Shown here: positions 34,188-47,239 of the stretch, piece after piece | Position numbering within the stretch: position 1 is the stretch's first letter | Layout of the letters: the number at the start of each line of letters is the position of its first letter | DNA from: Congeria kusceri | Lineage: Eukaryota; Mollusca; Bivalvia; Myida; Dreissenidae | DNA: 64,000 nucleotides | Assembly: GCA_027627225.1 (NCBI GenBank) | Contig: CM051029.1 | Coordinates: forward strand, 77,449,578 to 77,513,577 | Direction: 5' to 3' | Program-made: the position numbers and the translations under genes | Notes under the pieces: model-generated | Told to the model about the DNA's origin: nothing | The model's input: the letters and a program-made list of their open reading frames with translations, nothing else | Database searches by the model: none

Positions 34188-36055
34188 AAACAAGAGCTGT
34201 CAGAGCTCTACTATTCTAAGTATTTCAGTTAGTACCTATTTTTGGAAAGTGGAAGGGGCATACACTTGTTAAAATACAAAACTTTTAAGTAAAGCCTTGT
34301 AAAATTTATAAATTTTAGAACAAAACCTTTAACAACAAAGTCTATGTAAAAAGTGGGCTAACTCTGTCAAAATACAAAACAGAGTTATGGGTAATGTTGC
34401 CCCTAATACTAGAGTTGATGACAAAGGTTAGTTCCAAGTTTCAAGAGAATAACTTACCGTAATTCACCTATATGTTCGGTCGCGAAAAAATAATAATATT
34501 TTTTTGCGGCCGATACCAAAAAAAATCCCTAAAAAATTCGGCCGAAAATTAAGAAAACGGGGTACCGGAACGTAAAATAATTACGAAGTGTCTTACCGAA
34601 GTGTGAGCACACAAGGCACACAATGTGATATTCAGTCAATAATTGTTAAATAAACATCCTTTGTTTATCAATAAACACCTAATTATACATTTTGCCAAAA
34701 GCCGTTTGATGTCGTAAAGTGGGGTCGCTCAATTGACAGCAGCTGGCGTACGTCGCAAAAGGCCTATTAACAGAAGAACCTTTAATAATTTGTTATGTGC
34801 AAATATTTTGAATTACAAATGTACTACCCGGTAATTTCATAAACATTTCATTCCTCGAAACGTTAACAATGCAACAATACTAACGCCGAAACTGTCCGAT
34901 TTGAATTCTGCATAATTGTCAAGACGCTTGATTTAGTCGATCCAAATCATGCAGACGAACGCCTGTTGCTTAGCAACCAATATAGGCTCAATCGGGAGTG
35001 CAGCATCAGCTCGAGTTTGATTGACACATCACACATCTACCAATTAACACAGTCCAGTTAAGAGGCTTTCAAATTGCATAGAAAGCAGTCTGATGTCATG
35101 CTGTGTGGTACATGCTTTGTTGATAAGTATACAACAATGTGGCAAGTTGTGTTAGTTGGGTTGGCAAAGCGATGTATTTTTCATTGGACTTACGGATTTA
35201 AAAAAAAACACTCATGATACAGGTAACAGATTTATATGTACGAATATTTAGAAAAAAGTGTCCGGATTTAGATACGTAAAATAAATTATTTGCACATAAA
35301 AAATATGGTGTCCGAATATTTAGCTAGGCCGAACATTTAGGTGAATTACGGTATCTAGTTTTGAAGTTACAAAACTTTTGAATATAAACTTTAACCAGAA
35401 AATCTATGTGAAAAGGGGCACAACTATGTCAAAATACAAAATAGAGTAATGGGAAATGTTGACCCTGATACTAGAGTTGATGACAAAGGTTAGTTCCAAG
35501 TTTCAAGTGAATAACTATGTAGTTTTGAAGTTACAAAACTTTTGAATATAAACTTCAACCTGAAAATCTATGTCAAAAGGGGGCATAACTCTGTCAAAAT
35601 ACAAAATAGAGTTATGGGGAAGATTCACCCTGATACTAGAGTTGATGATGAAGGTATATTCCAAGTTTCAAGTGAATAGCTTTTGTAGTATTGAAGTTAC
35701 CAAACTGTTCAATATAAACATTAACCAGACAATCTATGTGAAAAAGGAGCATAACTCTGTCAAAATACAAAACAGTATTATATAAAATGTTGCCCTTGAT
35801 ACTGGAGTTGATGACAAAGGTTAGTTTCAAGTGAATAACTTATGTATTCTTGAAGTTACAAAACTTTTAAATATAAACTTTAACCAGAAAATCAAAGTGA
35901 AAAAGGGCAATAACTAACTATGTCAAAATACAAAACAGAGTTATGGGGAATGTTGCCCCTGACACTGGGATTGAATGACAAAGGTATATTCCAGGTTTCA
36001 AGTGAAAAACTTTTGTAGTTTTGAAGTTACAAGACTTTCGAAAAAAAAAACATAC
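34188..36055 (+). mobile_element. Helentron-like array element in copy A
   Basis: Head ACAAGAGCTGTCAGAGCTCT. Units of 165-175 bp carry 'ggggcataactctgtcaaaa', 'atactagagttgatgacaaa' and 'ccaagtttcaagtgaataac'. The first unit is split by the MITE at 34457-35351. The array is absent from the same place in copy B. Confidence 0.75.
34457..35351. mobile_element. TA-flanked MITE (895 bp)
   Basis: TIRs CCGTAATTCACCTATATGTT and its counterpart ending AGGTGAATTACGG pair over about 25 bp. TA lies on both sides (34455-34456, 35352-35353). It interrupts the unit 'gaataactta...tctagttttgaag'. TA targets fit Tc1/mariner-type mobilisation. There is no transposase frame. Confidence 0.85.
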
Positions 36056-36119
36056 CCTTAAAATTGCCGCATCATTTATTGATTTCACGGATTAATATTT
36101 GTAAATATGTGCATTAAAG

Positions 36120-36415
36120 TAGAGCTCTGTAAAGATGGAGATGGTGATGATGATGATGTAGGAGATGTTGGTGTTCGGTGTCGATGTGGCGATAATTATG
36201 ATATTGTTAGTGATTACGACGACCACAGCAATGAAGACGACGATGCTGTTGCTACTGATGCAGATGATGATAATGAATATGACGACGGTGACGATGATGA
36301 AGAAGATGAAGAATAAGACAACGATATGGCAAACACGATAATGATAATGCTGAAGAAGACGACGATGACGACAACAATGATGACGGTGACGTTGATGATA
36401 ATGACGAAGAATTAA
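36120..36415. repeat. GAT/GAC/GAA trinucleotide repeat
   Basis: Imperfect gatgatgac-type run. The 69-residue acidic frame it opens is a by-product. Confidence 0.85.
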
Positions 36416-39400
36416 AATTCTATTTTTTTTCTATTTTTGGAACTATTTTGCTGCATTTTCATATTTGCAGACAATACAAGTATTGGCAGTGAACTGTCTT
36501 AGCATAGAGGTGTGCACACGCGACAACACTGCTATTAAATGAATTGACTGCCAATTAAAAGGAGACCAAAGTAAATCGGATATGCAGAGAGTTTACCACA
36601 GCGTCCCAAGCTCGGAATAGGCTGTACTAACCTAAGTTGTAATGCCCAATGTAATGATAGTTTTTAGTGTTTCTTTATCTGACTGTTTTTTATGATCAAC
36701 AACCATTCGAAATGCCAACAAATCCTGTTTCAACGCCTTTAAAGTGTCCTTTTTTATGATACAAACATGCATCTCTTTGTGAAAAATATTTATGCGCAGT
36801 AACATATTACACCGCGTAGAAAGCATTCAACCTTCATCCGAACATTGGTGGATTTGCTCTAATTACTTGCAACCCCGATAGTAGGGACAGTAGCATTACC
36901 CGACCTGATAGCTTTACACCATCTAGATAGTCTTACTGATAAATGATTCAACTAATAGGAGTGACACTTATTATTCAGGCTAACGTCTGATCGCTCAACA
37001 ATTGTTTTAATGGTGTGAAACTGAAAGCTACAATTTTCATCAATACTAACTATACAAAATCTGGGAACAATATAAATATTCAGGAAATCCACATTTGAAA
37101 GCCTTTTTATAATAGAATTTACAATTTGCAACTACATACCAAATCACTTTCTAGAAATCAGTCATGCCACATTCCTAATCTGGAACATTGTCCAAATTTG
37201 ACTTCAAGGCCAAAACATCAACATTATCTGTGCTTTTCAAGTTTATGAAGACAAGACGAGACAAAACAACTTTAATTTATGGTCGGAGATACATCACAAG
37301 TAAACATTTGCTATTTATAGCTATTGACCGACTTAAATATTCAATAATCCCTAACGCACAAACGCTGCATGGACGGTGTTCAGGAGGACCAAAAAATATT
37401 GATTGATGCTTGTTGTAACATTGTCTGTAGATCACCGTTATTTCGAACACCGTTAATCTGAATTCCTTGTTATTTCGTTGTTTTTTGTACTTTAGTTGGA
37501 TTTACATTTGTTAGGTCATCAGTTCACATTTACTTGTAACAGATTCTAAATAAACTATATTGAGCCGTGTACAATAGTCAGAATGTCAGGGGAAATTATA
37601 AATACGGAAAGAATCACTATAATATATACAGTTTGACGATTTTTGCAACAATAATGCTATCTAGAAATGTTTAATTCAAATAATCATTATTTCGAAGTAT
37701 TTGTATTGGTACCGGCTACTTCCAAATAATGAGGTTAGACTGTACCAGGTTTTTCAAGGGCAAGCTTTTATGTTGTGTAGCAATATCGGCGGTCTCTTAT
37801 GCTATGAAGGACACAGTTATGTATAAAACAATACGTGAGATAGTTTCAGTCTTAATGAAGTTAGGCTCAAAACAATTAATGAATTGTTTCTCCGGCACTT
37901 TTTCCAAAAAATCATGAGGGAGGGCGAATTTATTTTTTTTTTAAGTTTTTTTTTTTTCCTACTCTTTTCTATTGGCACTATGTAATGGCTTATTAAAACA
38001 AGTAAATAAGTGCAGATTAAAGACAATTTAAAGTTTTAATAACAACGTAAAGCATCCCTTTTTATAAAATTCTAAATATAGATTTATTAATCACAACGGT
38101 CATTTATGGAAGCTGACGTAAAAAGGCAATCAGTTTGAATGTTCATAATTAACATAAGTGCCTTCAAACTGATATACCATCAGCATTAAAGTACTCCTAT
38201 TTATTGAATTTAACTTTTCGTTATTCATGTTTTTATGAATGTTAAAAACAGTAATTATTTGCAATAAATCACCAATAATTTTTGGAAAGGAAAATCAACA
38301 CTTGTCAATGCAGCTGGCATTTTTGTTTGTTTCCAAAGGACTTATATTGACTCATATTTTCTTCAAAAAATAAGGAATGCTAAATATTACACAAGCAAAA
38401 GCATCTACAAAACAAAAGTTTAAGTCAACAAATAGACGATATTTGTAACGGTTCCCAATCGAACATGACTTTTTTTTCAAAATTTACAAAGTATTTCACA
38501 ATTTGTGTATGTCCGATTTATATAATCAAGTCTGACAGGAAGAAAGTTACCAGAAATACCAAAATCTCTACCGGGTAACTCTTCTTCCGCTGTCTTAAGA
38601 TGCGGATACATTTAATTTTAAGCCGCTGTCCATGGGATGTAAATCAATACATCGTAATTTTAGTAAATAGTTCTTATGAATGTTTATGGTGTTTATTCGT
38701 CCGAAATCTGTTTCTTATTTACGAAAGGCATTGTTCAAAAGCACTTGGTACAAACGGAATATACTGTAATAAACATGTTGGTTTACCCAAGAGTTATCAC
38801 CAGTTATCGCATACAGAAAATAGATGATAGCAAGTTACCAAAATGTTAATAATTCAAAGATTTCAATAGTTAGTTTTTGTATTTTGTTAGGTAACACGTC
38901 CATACTTTCTGCAAAGTGTTATTTTTTATTAACATATTTCTGGACTGCTCCTTAAAACCCCTGACGCGATCGTCAAAAAATAGTTAATTAATTTGTTTTT
39001 GGCATTAAATCAAAATCGTTGCGGGCCATTAGAAAACGTTGTGGCGCTGCCTGAGAAACAAATCATTAATTTTTTCAGCCTTATGATGGGTGTACCTAGT
39101 AGTGATTAATATACATGTTATTTTCACTTTATGTTCTTAATGTTTTTTTGTTTTTTTTATTTCACTAACATTTCGTAATTTTGTAAGCAATTGTATACAC
39201 ACTTCACGGATCAATTACAATTAAGCAAGACCTACAACTTTGTCACATGGGTGACAGTCGGCCACGATTGATAGCATGTTTGAAGGTAGGGGTCAGTCAA
39301 TTTTGAAAGTAATGATAGGAAATGAAAATAATTGTACTTTTTAATAAAAATTCAATCCCCATCTTCACGTACTGTTCAACTACACATTACCCTCTACAAT

Positions 39401-39469
39401 GAAGACAAGTTTCAAGAAAATCCGTTGGATACTCTAGGAGGAGTTGCATTCAAAAGGAATTTTCCCTAT

Positions 39470-40361
39470 ACATTACATACAGGAAAATAATTAAAGGGCC
39501 ATAACTTGCAAATGGAGGAGAAAAATTTAAATCCTCATTTATACTCACAACTTTATGTCCGATCTGGCCCATATTCGACTTCAAATGAGACCTTATGGCT
39601 ATACACAAACAGTGCAAGTCTCTGTCCTCCATGTTGTTTCGTGCTCAGGTGAGTTAAAATGTGGTTGGAAGGACAGACGGACGAACAGGGTGATTACTAT
39701 AGGGCATCTGCCAAAAAATTGCGGGGCCCTAATTAGTAATAAAAGGTATCTATGTATGAAGTTGAATTACAATAGCTCAATGCGTTCTCGAGTAACTGAG
39801 CAGAAACCCTTTTTCTATTTTTTGTAACAATGACCTTGACAGTGACCCCATCCATCCCCTATGTAATCCCAAGCCAGGTCTGGATATAAGGTATCTATGG
39901 ATGAAGTTTCATTAAAATATTTCAATTCGTTCTCAAGTTAGAGAGCTGAAACCAAAAGTTGACTACGCCTGAAAAAGAAAAATTAACAAAGGGCAATAAC
40001 TCCAGAATTATTAATTGCAGAGTAACGGTTCTTGTGCACAGCACTTCTCCTCAATAAGATATATCCACTATGAAGTTTCAAGTTAACACCTCTTATAGTC
40101 TAACAGTTATGCTCCAGGCAAAAACGAAGTATGAAAAAATAACAAAGGGCAATAACTCCAGAACCATGAAGTGCAGAGTAATGGTTCTTGTGCATTGTAC
40201 TTATCCTTAATGAGATCTATCCACCCATGAAGTTTCAAATTAATAGCTGAAACGGTTTTGAAGTTATGAAAGAAAAACAGGAAAAGTGTGGACGGACGGA
40301 CATACGGACAGACAGGGTGATAACTATAGGGCAACCGCAAAAAAATTGCGGGCCCTAATGA
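39470..40361 (+). repeat. Two Helentron-like fragments with CCCTAA hairpin tails
   Basis: Tails 'aaaaaattgcggggccctaa' (near 39711-39731) and 'aaaaaaattgcgggccctaa' (near 40335-40355) each fold (AGGGC...CGCAA/TTGCG...GCCCT) and end in CTAA. Bodies carry 'aagggcaataactccagaa', 'gagatctatccacc' and 'gtatctatggatgaagtttc'. Confidence 0.6.
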
Positions 40362-40575
40362 CTTGCTACTGAATTTGGGGTGCTTATGTGCAAGTGACTC
40401 ACATGGAATGCATGTGAGCATTTGTTCTATGTCGCATTGTCATTACAGTCTATCTCAATATTTGATCAGCTTAATAAGTTGCTTCTAATCTAAGCCTCTA
40501 GTCTATGCCTTTTGGTCAGCAAAACGTGTACCAATAGAATGAGGTCCCATGCCATGGCCATATTAGCTAAAGAAA

Positions 40576-40622
40576 CTTCAGCGAACAGTTTATATAGTAC
40601 TGACTAGACCTGTTCGCTGAAG
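40576..40622. other. Perfect 13 bp stem hairpin
   Basis: CTTCAGCGAACAG (40576-40588) and CTGTTCGCTGAAG (40610-40622) pair fully around a 21 nt loop. Confidence 0.7.
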
Positions 40623-41490
40623 CCAATCCCGTTTCGAAAGTCAACCCGAGTCGTAACATATTTGTCACGCTATAAATCCATAATTTTGAAAATTCTGGAG
40701 GAAATCACTACATAGACAGGTAAGTCAATATAAACTTTTGACTTGTGGCATGTTTTGAGAATCGACATACCTGAAAATAACTCTGATCAGCACACAATGT
40801 ACAATTAGGCCGCCATTGTTGTTTCATCACGACTACGAGATTTTCATTTGGATATTTTCGGATCGACCTTTTCGCGTGCTCAAATTGTTAACATGGTTTT
40901 TTATTTCTGTAATGCATTATTTTTGTTCAATTTTTAATGTCTGACCAGCAAACATATTGTAATAATATTGGTGATAGTGATGTTTAATCTAATATTCTTT
41001 TACTAGGTATTAAAATGTGTACAAAACAATCACCAGTGAATTAAAAATCCAGGAAATGTCATTTTTGTTTCAGGCTGTGTTTGACAAAAGTTACAGCACA
41101 TGTTCGGTTACTAAAAATAGATAACAAGTCAAATGAATGTGAAATCCTGTGAGATTCTTATTTGACAAATGATTTCCTCCACACTTTAGTAACAAAACAG
41201 TAATTGAGAAGTGTTTTAGACCGTATTTTTCATAAGTCTGCTAACTAGATGTAAAAATTATCCATCTATCCAATAACGCTGCCTATTTGGTTCAGTAGTG
41301 CATTTAAAAGCCGTCTTTGGCAGTTCTTTGTTAACTGTTGATAAACTGTCAAATTCTTCAGACTTGCTGGTAGACTTAACTATGTGGGTTGCTCAATAAC
41401 TTTTATGTCGCGCACAGTCAACAATTTTTTTTACAAAGCGACATTTTATGTTATGGAAGCCAGAACTATGTCCATATAAGATATATTGAT

Positions 41491-41605
41491 GCACAAGTAC
41501 TTGTAACAATGATTATTTAATGTTCCATATGTATATACACTTCATAAGATTATTTTAGTGGATATACGTATGGAACATTAAATTTCATTGTTACAAGTAC
41601 CTGTG
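41491..41605. other. Long imperfect hairpin (about 45 bp arms)
   Basis: GTACTTGTAACAATGATTAT and TTAATGTTCCATATGTATAT (41497 on) pair with GATATACGTATGGAACATTA and TTTCATTGTTACAAGTAC (to 41600), leaving a loop of about 20 nt. A diverged hairpin sits at the same place in segmental copy B (50690-50775). Confidence 0.75.
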
Positions 41606-42175
41606 TATTGATGTAACTGAATAAGAAATCGCCTGAAATAATAATAATGCGTCAAGTTGTAAATAGACGAACAGGTTAACACACAGTAAGCACTCTGAGA
41701 GCTCAGACCTCTGCCACCTAAGTAAACAATTTAAATTTCCAGTGATGAACGAGGGCTGATCAAATTTAATGTAATTTTTTTTCATATTTTTAGACATATA
41801 ATTATTTCATAGAAAAAAGTACATTAAAATAAACTGGAATATATATTGCATCAATTTACAAAATTTCAGCCAGTTTACTCTTCCTTGTTAAAAATGGAAT
41901 GCATTTAAAATGAGTCACTATAGGCTACCCCGAGCACGTCAATTGGCATTCAATGACGTCGTTAATGTCATTTGCTTCAGGGAAGATTTGGCGCCTAGGA
42001 AATGTTCTTGTTTTAATATTATCATTTCACTATAATTAAATATTTTCTGATATTTCAATTACAATATTTTATCAATGATTCATGTGTTGGGATCTCCATA
42101 AAGAGGCCTTTCTCATCATGTTCTTGAGGCAATATGATAACCAATCGCTTTTTGGTGTTTTGAATACCAATATAT

Positions 42176-43137
42176 TAGGGATGGGACCGAATACTGAAAT
42201 CAATATTCGAATTTTAATTTTAGGTATTCGAATATATACGAATATTCGTTATGTAAATACTACTATATACAGCACCCTGTCCGAATATTTACCTATCGAA
42301 ATCTGTATACTATGTGTGCCTCGTTGTTTTACCTTATTTTAGTGGTAAATGAGCGATATAACTTGGTGAGTGTTAGGCAAATATAAAGAAATGTAAGATA
42401 TTTTTAGATGTATTGAAAGTGAATTTGTTAATCATTCCGTTTTTTTTTTCAGAACCATGAAGCTTGTATCTGCTGTGCAGATTACACGTTGCCTGGGTAT
42501 TGTCTAATGACCGCATAAAAGTACATCCAAGCACGTGATGGTGGCATGGTTTAATAATAAAGACTCTTGTATAATATACGGTGTTGATATAATGGAGAAT
42601 AATTTACAAGTGACATATAGTAAGATTGACCAGATCATGCTAATTTTGTTAATGATAATGGATTCATTTTGATTAGTTTACTTGGAGAGTAATTGTAATT
42701 TACTGGAAACAAGTTAACTGTAGAGATGTCACTTAAGGACAATAAACAACAATATACGCCTTGTGCAAACTGTGAAACCGTTATCACAACATGGCCCAGT
42801 TTTGTTATTTGAGGATACAATGCGTCATATTCGCGTCTCCTACGAACTGTTAACTCGCGGCCCTTGTACAGACGTGGCCCCCCTGCCAAGTATCAATTGT
42901 CGTTAATTGGACATGTTTAGCATGTGTAGTGAAAACGTTACACTGCCCCCACCACCTGCTAGGCAAGCAATACGACTGGAATTCATGTTAACTTTGCAAT
43001 CAAACTGGGAAAAAAACATGATTTTTTAAAGAAATTTTGTTCTTTAAATAAATAAGAAAATCGAATATTCGTATTAGTTTTTTTATATTCTAATATTATC
43101 CAATATTCGAATATTGGAGTATTCTGTCCCATCCCTA
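42176..43137. mobile_element. hAT-type MITE, copy 2 (962 bp), inverted relative to copy 1
   Basis: Ends TAGGGATGGGACCGAATACT and CTGTCCCATCCCTA. The left half matches the inverted right half of 21585-22554 ('gtaaatactactatatac', 'ccgaatatttaccta'). Flanks CAATATAT and CAATAAAA agree at 6 of 8 positions, a decayed target copy. Confidence 0.8.
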
Positions 43138-43305
43138 CAATAAAAAAAAATAAAAACATTCTGCATTTTAAGTATGTCTGATTACATTACACATTTAGCA
43201 TATAAACGTTACAATGTCAACATATACATACATTATTTTACTGAATCAAGAAAGACAATACCAGTAAGAAATATTTACAACAAGGTTTTGATAGTATTGC
43301 AAGCA

Positions 43306-44278
43306 ATACAAGAGTCCCCTACCCGTGAAAACCCCTGCTAAATAAACAGTGTGCAATACTGTCAAATCTCCCTTTAAATGTAGATGTACAAAGTTTCATA
43401 TTAAAATCACATCTGTCACTGCAGTATTAAGTTGTTGTTTTTTTCTATTTTAGTAACACTGACCAGACATTCGAGTTACTTTTTTAATTATTGCAGTACT
43501 AAACTGACAGAGGGCGATCATATAGTCCATTATGTGTACCAAGTTTCATGATCATATGTTATGTTCTTTATGTTCTTTAAGAATTATTACAGTATTAAGT
43601 TTACTCTATTTTAAGTCACGTGGCCTTTTACCTCTGGTGAAAAATAAAAGGTCGTGCATAATCCTCACATTGCCACATTGTTGTTTATATATATACCCAG
43701 TTTCATCGAAATAAGTTCAGTACTTTTTGAGTTATTGCAGGATCTAAGTTTTGGGAATGGACAGACAGACGGACGGACAAATATACGGACTAACAGATAG
43801 AGAGACACACAGACAGATGGCAAACCTATAGTTCAATCAATGTACCAAGTTTCATTGTCATATCTTATGTACTTTTCGAATTATCCTTAGTATTTAGTTT
43901 ATGTCTATTTATAGTAACAGTCACGTGACCATTGATCTCTGGTGGAAAAAAAAGTCCTACATAATCCTCACATTGCCGTTTATATGTATACCAAGTTTCA
44001 TCAAAATATATTCAGTACTTTTTTAGTTATAGCAGGATTCATTTCGTTTTGTATACTTCTATTTTAAGTAAGTCATGTGACGTTTGACCTCTGGTAAAAT
44101 AAAAGGTCATTCATAATACTCACATTGCGGTTCATATGTAAACAAAGTTTCATGCAAGTATCTTCAGTACTTTTTGAGTTTTCGCATGAACAATATTTTG
44201 CAGACGGACGGACTGACTGACGGACGGACGGAGGGCAAACCTATAGTCCCCACTGGTGAAACACCGGTTGGGGACTAA
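43306..44278 (+). mobile_element. Helentron-like element with an AGTCCCC hairpin tail
   Basis: Head ATACAAGAGTCCCCTACC. Units carry 'gtaccaagtttcatgatcat', 'gtactttttgagttattgca' and 'ggtcattcataatactcaca'. The tail hairpin pairs AGTCCCC (44245-44251) with GGGGACT (44270-44276) and ACTGGTG with CACCGGT, then CTAA at 44275-44278. The head repeats AGTCCCC, giving a subterminal inverted match. Confidence 0.7.
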
Positions 44279-44384
44279 CTGGAATTCTCACACGAGTGAC
44301 CGATATACCCCAACAATATGGCCTTGTCACAAAACTATAGCATCCATTCGAAAGAAATGGACAGAAAATGGTCATAAGTGTATA

Positions 44385-45230
44385 TGAAAAAAAAAATTCC
44401 AACAGGAGCCATAACTCTGTCAACATTTAGTGGTTTGTAACCAAAGTTAAACTTGATCTGTATTTTATGATGTTACACTTATGTACCAAAAATAAGTTAA
44501 CTATGTGAAGCCTTTCATGAGTTGTTGTCCATATTTTTCGGGAATTTAAGTCAAATAGGGGGGCCATAACCGTGTCAAAATTTAGTGGTTTGTAATCAAA
44601 GTCAAACTCGACCTGTATTTTATTATGCTACACATGTGTAACAATAATTATTTAAATATGTCAAGTCACTGTTGACTTATCGTCAGGAAACCATGTTTTT
44701 AGGGAATTTTAAGTCAAATAAAGGGCCATAACTCTGTCAAAATTTAGTGGTTTGTAACCAAATTCGAACGTGACCCGTATTTTCTGATGCTTCACATGTA
44801 CACCAAGAATTATTTGAATATGTCAAGCCTTTGTTTAGTTATTATAAAAAATCTTGTTTTTAGGGAATTATAAGTGGAAAAGGGGCCATAACTCTGTTAA
44901 AATTTAGTGGTTTGTAACCAAAATCAAAATTGAACTGTATTGTATGATGTTACACATGTTTACCAAAAATTATTTGAATATGTCAAGCCGTTCTTGAGTT
45001 ATCATCCGGAAACCATGTTTTTAGGGAATTATAAGTCGAAAAGTGGCCATAACTCTGTCAAAATTTAGTGGTTTGTAACCTACATTGAACTTAACCTGTA
45101 TTCTGTGATGTTACACATTTGTACCATTTGAATATTTCAAGCCTTTCTCGAGTTATAATCCGGAAACCAAAAGACTGACAAGCTCACTCCTATATACCCC
45201 CCCTTAACTTCGTTTGTGGGGGTATAATAA
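44385..45230 (+). repeat. Tandem array, about 161 bp units
   Basis: 'aaaatttagtggtttgtaac' recurs near 44577, 44738, 44899 and 45060. Units also carry 'gggccataactctgtc' and 'accatgtttttagggaatta'. The array ends with a CCCCCC/GGGGG hairpin and TATAATAA near 45194-45230. Confidence 0.8.
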
Positions 45231-46010
45231 TTGTTATTCAAGTAAATAAAAACATACTTGTGAAATTTTTTAATGGGGTCGATACAATTATTTAAGGAAA
45301 TCATGTATTGTTGACAATTTTCTTTTGTTTTTACGTTTGGACCATCTGGAGTTCAGTCCATTTAATATACAGGTCACCAATATAAAATGGAAATGCTTTC
45401 AGCTGGTATTTTGTGATTAAATTGCTAAAATTAAATTGTCTGGTATGTGAAAATACAATGTCAATCAATCAGCCAGAATATAGGCTCCAGAGAGTAAAAT
45501 TCTTCCGGTACACATGCGCATAAGAAAACCATTCAGAGCGAGATTACCTAGTTTCAGGAGAGGCCTATATTGTTCGTGCACAAGTAAATGTATCTATTGA
45601 TATGAATTTAGAACATGACAACTAATCAAACAACTTTGAACTGTATCTGTCTGCATCACCATTTCTATGATAAACACTCAGATAATGATTTAAATCACTT
45701 AGTTATTGAGATATAGAAAGATAATTGTCCTAATAAGGCAGCACATATATATAGTAACATGTGACTGTCATTTAAAGGGACCATTTTCATACCTGCCTTT
45801 TTAATTCTCAATTATTGTTATGATACATAAAACTTTAAATGTCACGATATGCATTTCACTTATAATTGCTTACTAATATCTATTAACGAACAATGTGGAT
45901 ACAAAAACAGTGTCTTCATATTCTGCCTTAAATATTATTGCAAACTTTTTTAGTGCTGAGGTTTTTGTGGAATTATTAATGAGGTGGCCTGGATGTGCTG
46001 TGCATTTTAA

Positions 46011-46458
46011 AGGGACTTGTTCATATATTTTTGTATTAAAAAAACATATTTAATGTCAGAACTGCAAAACCTAAAGCAGATGGACTAACCATAAACAAAA
46101 ACTATATAAAGAAAAACGAATAATAAAAAGATTTGCCTTCGCCAGAACTCGAACCTACGACTGCTGAGATAAAAAATCAGACCAATCACTCGGCTATTCT
46201 GACTAATAGTCATGGTAGTGAATTTTTAACGCTATGTAAATACATGTGTTTTCCAAAATACTGATAAAAAGCATTACGGAACGCTTTATAATTGTTTCCA
46301 TTTCAATTTATGTTTATCCATAAACGACTCTATATTTCCACTATATTTCTTTGTCAGTAGTGTTATTTCGCTTGTTTATATATAATGTATTTTTCTTTTT
46401 GAGACCTATGACAAAAGTTTTGAAAATTGTATAGTTGCCAATCTGTGAACAGGTCCCT
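46011..46458. mobile_element. TTAA-flanked TIR element carrying a tRNA-like sequence, copy 2
   Basis: Ends AGGGACTTGTTCATATA and TCTGTGAACAGGTCCCT with TTAA at 46007-46010 and 46459-46462. Segmental copy A lacks it at the matching site ('gtgctatgcagtttttattc', about 32815). The tRNA-like part is on the minus strand, so this copy is inverted relative to 27262-27748. Confidence 0.8.
46134..46206 (-). ncRNA. tRNA-Leu/Ser-like sequence inside the TIR element
   Basis: On the minus strand, GTCAGAATAGCCGAGTGATT (A box) and GTAGGTTCGAGTTCTGGC (B box). The anticodon region is T-rich and irregular, and the acceptor stem is only partly paired. Probably a tRNA-derived remnant with an internal pol III promoter. 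Confidence 0.5.
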
Positions 46459-47239
46459 TTAAGCTGGACCATCATAACACAAATTAACCTTTCATTTGAT
46501 ATGTACGGGTTTGAATGAATTGATACATAGGAACAAAAAGTTTAATGGCCCTTTATCATTACCATACCTGGTGACATACAGGGTCATTTCAAGCAGAGAC
46601 ATCGAAAATCACAGTCCAGAATCTGCTTTATTTAGTACGTGACACAGTGGACTAGTTGAAAACCTGTATCATCACTATCTAACTTTGAGATAAATCTTTT
46701 ACGTCATTAATCTGACCTCTAACATTTTCAAGGTCATTGTTGACGATGATCCTAGACGTCCTGTGCTTCTTACATTGAACCTTGGCACTCACTGTCACGT
46801 GATTTTTATACATGAGATCATGTGATGCCATGATAGAGTACATGATAACCTAATTTATATCTTACTGTATGCTGATTGAAACAGTATCAGCCCACTCTGC
46901 ATTTTTAGAACGTTCACAGCTATAGGAACAGGGTTGTCAAAATCAATTGTCTGTAGTGTATTGCCCAGCTTATCCCAAAGCATGTATGGACAAGTGAAAT
47001 CTTGCCACAGTTACTTATTATTACTGCAAATTACAGACAAGCAGCAAAATCATTTGTCAACAAGATTCTGTGTTTGATAAACACACATACCCCGGTTGAT
47101 GCCGATAGCCCATTTCTTCGTCCAAATTAGGTAAGGTAAAGGTCAAAGTAAGGGTGGGGGATATGTGTGAATAGGGAATCATAATAAGTAACAACTCTGT
47201 AAATATCCAATTGTTGTAGTAAGCGGTGTTGGTATTAGA

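Larger units (their letters stand above)
31014..41730. repeat. Segmental duplication, copy A
   Basis: Blocks align to other copies: 31014-31240 with 63074-63290; 31918-32480 with 45380-45960; 32800-33440 with 46463-47060; 33430-33950 with 48365-48910; 36850-37230 with 48945-49290 and 61205-61470; 37729-37870 with 61618-61700; 39085-39215 with 61739-62010; 40370-40600 with 62030-62230; 41630-41730 with 56510-56640. Gaps correspond to mobile elements. It contains the open EGF-like exon. Confidence 0.75.

Noticed and set aside
36107..36316. Acidic Asp-rich ORF
   Set aside because: Encoded entirely by a GAT/GAC microsatellite.
41630..41730. tRNA-like patch near 'gagctcagacctc'
   Set aside because: Only one arm resembles a tRNA; no B box.
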